From: Psettodes erumei
Taxonomy: Eukaryota; Chordata; Actinopteri; Pleuronectiformes; Psettodidae
NCBI GenBank assembly: GCA_016785225.1
Contig: JAFBJZ010000664.1
Coordinates: forward strand, 62,001 to 126,000
Length of the DNA: 64,000 bases
Reading direction: 5' to 3'
Below are positions 60,740-64,000 of the stretch, piece after piece. Position 1 is the first letter of the stretch, and each line of letters begins with the position of its first letter. The position numbers and the translations under genes are program-made. Under the pieces are notes generated by a model that worked only from the letters and a program-made list of their open reading frames with translations, searched no databases and was not told where the DNA came from.

Positions 60740-63480
60740 ATCTAAAATGAAAATCATTTGCTGGGTTTCTGCCTTTCTTCCTTTAACCTCTTCTATAAAG
60801 TGAGACCTTTATAGAAATCTATTTTACAGTGTGTATTGTGAAATAACACCTTCATTAAACTCACACAACTTTAGTCATTTGGTTTTTAATGATACATAAT
60901 TTCCTTGAGCAGGTTCAGATGTTGAGCAGACCTTTTAGCTGACATTTGCAGGCTGCTGTCTGTTTACCTGTCACAGCTCTGTGTTTGCATGTGACTAATG
61001 TCTCCACGGGGTGCAGGATCTGCTGCAGCCGAGCGTGGCCTCCGGTCACGTTCTGACGCCTGCTGCCGGGGTCTCGCCGTGAGGTGCTCTGCGTTTTCGT
61101 AAACACACACGTGTAGTGTGTACTCATTCATCAGCACGAGAAGCGTACGGTGTCGGGAACACTTCTGGTCAGGACCCCCCAGTCCCACCGAGGATTAGTG
61201 CAAGTGGTTCCCCAAATAAATGTTCAGTCTCTGCAGAAGTAAACGCCGACCACCTGGCGTTTTCATCACTTTAGCGGGAACGCTGAAAAATCATAATACT
61301 GGTCTTGCATTGCTACTACTCTGTTGTCTGGGTGTATCTGCAGTAACTTCAAGATGAGTTCAAGTTTCTTCTGTGTGTTAGAATTCAATTTAATTATCTA
61401 TATTCTCAAGAAGAACCCCTAAATACAGATATTGTACACTTATGAAGCCAAGTTGATGTGTCCAAAACTGAATTATGCAGAGGGTTAGTTATATATATAT
61501 TTCATTTTATGACTTTATATGCTGTAAATAAAGCCTTCAACAATATACAAACAGCTACGGCTGTCTTATGAGTACAGAGGTGTGGTGAAACTGTAAAGTT
61601 TCCCAAAGTGGAAAAAAAGAGTGGCAGTCCCAGCACCTTCATTAACATTATTCACAAATTCACAAACAAATCAGAATCGACCGGCCATCTGACCGACACC
61701 ATCCGAAGAACCTGCGCTAAAACGAGAGCGTCTGCATGAAAGTCATGGTGAGGTGATTAAAAAGTCTTGGAGAGAAAAGGAGCAGCTTTTGTTGTCATCT
61801 GACTCCAAGTTCAAAGAAGAAAACTTGTGTGTGAAATTCCTCACTGTGTGTGACACTGATGATGTTATAAATAAACATTTTAAGTTGAGGTTGAATTTTG
61901 ATCCAGCGTTTACTGTTGAGAGCAAGTTTTTTTTTTAACCGCTCTAAATCTTTTCTACGCATTCACAAACCTGAAATTTTACTTTCACATCAACGATCAT
62001 TCAGTTTATTTTACATGGTATGTGTTACTAAACAGTTATTTCTTTGTATTTGTGACTGTCAAAAACCCAAGAGAAATATCAAGCGCTTAAATATATTGTC
62101 ACACAAATAAATACGGCCTCTCACTATTTGTAAAATCAGCACATTAGTGATATTTAGTTATACTGCAGTATTTGTGGGATAGTATGTACATATTGGTAGA
62201 TTTTTTGGTCAATGTTTTTGTTAGTGAATAACCACCAGGTGGCGTAACAGCCATTCTATCTTATATAACTTGAGACAAAACCCAAAGATGTAATATATTT
62301 ATACATTGTATTATGCAGTCAGCACTGTTTGTTCTACATGATTCTGCATACAAACATCTAAATTGTATAATTTATTGCCAATATTCTTTTTATTATTAAA
62401 GTTCTATTCGTTAATGCTACAGACTGTAGATATTAAATTTTAGTTTCAGTTGAATATCTCTTTTTCTGTTTCATTCTTTGTGTCATACATACACTCATGA
62501 TGATGTGTCACACATGTGCAGCAATATTAAGGCACTCTCTAGACCTGACCCATTAACTTTTAATTGCTCGTGCATTTTTCATGGTGATCACGCATGAAAA
62601 ATTGATTTAAAAACATGTGATGGGTTCAGATGAAAAATCCCCAAATCTTATGTCGCAATACTTCATAGAGGACACTTAATAAGGAATATTTAAATATAAT
62701 AACTTATTTTAAAAAAGAATGATAACATTATTGTCATATATACTTAATCAACTTATCAAGCACCTGTGCCCATATTCTGTGACCAGGTAAGTGGCAGATG
62801 TGTCCACACACATCACTGATCAGCATCGTCTGAGCGGGTGTGATCCACAGCCCACCTGTGGGAGCTGACAACCGTGTAATAGAATCATTTTGCATGTGAA
62901 AAATGAGCTCCGCTCTATTATTTAATGAGGCTCCAGGGTGTTTCTCTGCACTGTTTTCAGCTCTGCACACACGGGTAGCTGCTGTCGGTCTGTGCTTCAG
63001 GTCGGCCGACCATCTCACCTGCTGTATTTGTACTATTACCCTCAACATAAACATATACTGCTTTTGAAAGGTCACTTCAGGACATTTACTGCTCTCCTAA
63101 TGTGCCTTGCATACAGAAACCTAAACCTTCATTAAATCTTTAGGGTGTCTGGTCTTCTTCTATATGTGTGTGTGTGTGTGTGTGTGTGGTAACAAGATCA
63201 GTGAGAGTGTCTCTCAGCACTGTAGATAATGTGGTCCTTTGGCCATTCAGGAAAAACAAAGCAGGACAGCTAGATACAGTAGAGTTGCACTGAATGCTGT
63301 TTAAATTTTGGTACGGGCGTGACATGAACCACTGGCATAACCAAAGCTGTATATCATCACCTCCATGTAGTACTAATAAAATATAAATGTCCCAACTGAA
63401 GAATAACAGGCTTTCTGCTTGGTAAACCAGAGGATCACCTTTGGTTTCCAAAATATACTGCACCTATCAAAGAACACCTG
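60740..63480. other. spacer downstream of zfand5
   Basis: AT-rich DNA with a TG microsatellite at 63165-63187. Several AATAAA hexamers occur on the plus strand (for example near 61527 and 62106), which could be extra zfand5 ends. No exon recognised. Confidence 0.45.
63165..63187. repeat. TG microsatellite
   Basis: About eleven TG units between zfand5 and the partial gene at the right edge. Confidence 0.85.
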
Positions 63481-63648
63481 TTGAGAGCAGGTCACATGCA
63501 GCAGTCGTCATAGTGACTGCATTGTCAGATACCTGAGTTGGTTGCTGGCGGGAAGCCGAGGCAGAGGAGAGCCAACCTTTTGGGGGGGTTGTAGACTGGT
63601 TGAACACCGCAGAGGAGGCAGAGGACAGACGCTGTATATTTTCCATCA

Positions 63649-64000
63649 TGCCGAGAAAAAGTGATTTGGCTGAAATGGATGAGGGTGAGTTGATGATTAG
63701 GTGACTTAGTTTTTTTATGTAATGATGTAGGTTTTGTAGGTTGTTATGCAGCTGGGTCATTTCAGTGGAGAAAACCATTTTTCTTTAAAAAAAGAAAAAA
63801 AAAGAAAAGTAAGAATGATTGATTTGTAATGAAAAATGTTTTTTTTCTGTCAAATGCCTTTACAACCAATTAATACTTCCAGACTTTATACAACATTAAA
63901 TGCTTTTATAGAAAGCCATGACACTAATATATGGGCTGAATTCAAATGGATCTCTTGCATTGTGTTGTTTTGTTTTTCATTTGTCCTCAGTTGGGATCGA
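63649..64000 (+). CDS. 5' end of an unidentified gene (partial)
   Basis: An ATG at 63649 with A at -3 begins MPRKSDLAEMDE, and the frame runs into a donor (GATGAGG|GTGAGT, GT at 63686). The window ends ten bases into what looks like the next exon: a long T-rich tract and TCCTCAG at 63984-63990, then TTGGGATCGA. Joined, the frame continues V-G-I. Both splice sites are strong and the phase fits. Only 15 residues are visible, too few for a family call. TMC1 lies next to ZFAND5 in the human map as I recall it, so tmc1 is a synteny-based guess. Confidence 0.55.

Overview
The window reads as teleost fish nuclear DNA. The genes are split by GT-AG introns, many of them kilobases long. A fish-type melanin-concentrating hormone gene is present. 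The spacers hold tRNA-derived SINEs, CA/GT microsatellites and interspersed repeats of the kind that recur through bony-fish genomes. The host species cannot be named from the sequence alone; a spiny-rayed (percomorph-like) fish is my guess.

Layout, left to right. (1) 2023-14879, plus: the last eight coding exons of a natriuretic-peptide-receptor guanylyl cyclase, best read as npr2 (GC-B): end of the kinase-homology domain, coiled-coil linker, complete cyclase domain. (2) 18668-21509, minus, convergent with it: spag8 (sperm-associated antigen 8, a ciliary/flagellar microtubule protein). It was recovered exon by exon from short spliced pieces, and its last exon carries an apparent one-base deletion. 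As I recall the human map, NPR2 and SPAG8 are also convergent neighbours at 9p13.3, so the two calls support each other. (3) 22-28 kb: exon-like but unrecognised minus-strand pieces and a possible spag8 promoter. (4) 28919-29326, minus: intronless pmch (teleost MCH1 type) with a TATA box and a poly(A) signal. (5) 29.4-48.6 kb: a gene-poor spacer with decayed repeats. (6) 49881-52607, minus: complete nine-exon ccnb1 (cyclin B1), with one GC-AG intron. (7) 54.3-60.7 kb, plus: zfand5 (A20/AN1 zinc-finger protein), with a noncoding first exon, four coding exons and a long 3' UTR. ccnb1 and zfand5 are divergent, with start regions about 1.7 kb apart. (8) 63649 to the window edge, plus: first codons of a further gene; human synteny suggests tmc1 but the sequence does not prove it.

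The genes do not form an operon-like unit. They are a cyclic-GMP receptor, a sperm/cilium protein, a pigment and appetite neuropeptide, a mitotic cyclin and a ubiquitin-binding regulator. The points most worth checking are the spag8 frameshift, the GC-AG intron and donor-proximal T tract in ccnb1, the foldback retro-element with perfect 13-bp target-site duplications inside npr2, the Ser-2 form of the MCH peptide, and the exon-like cluster between spag8 and pmch. I found no evidence of a previously undescribed defence, mobile or RNA system.
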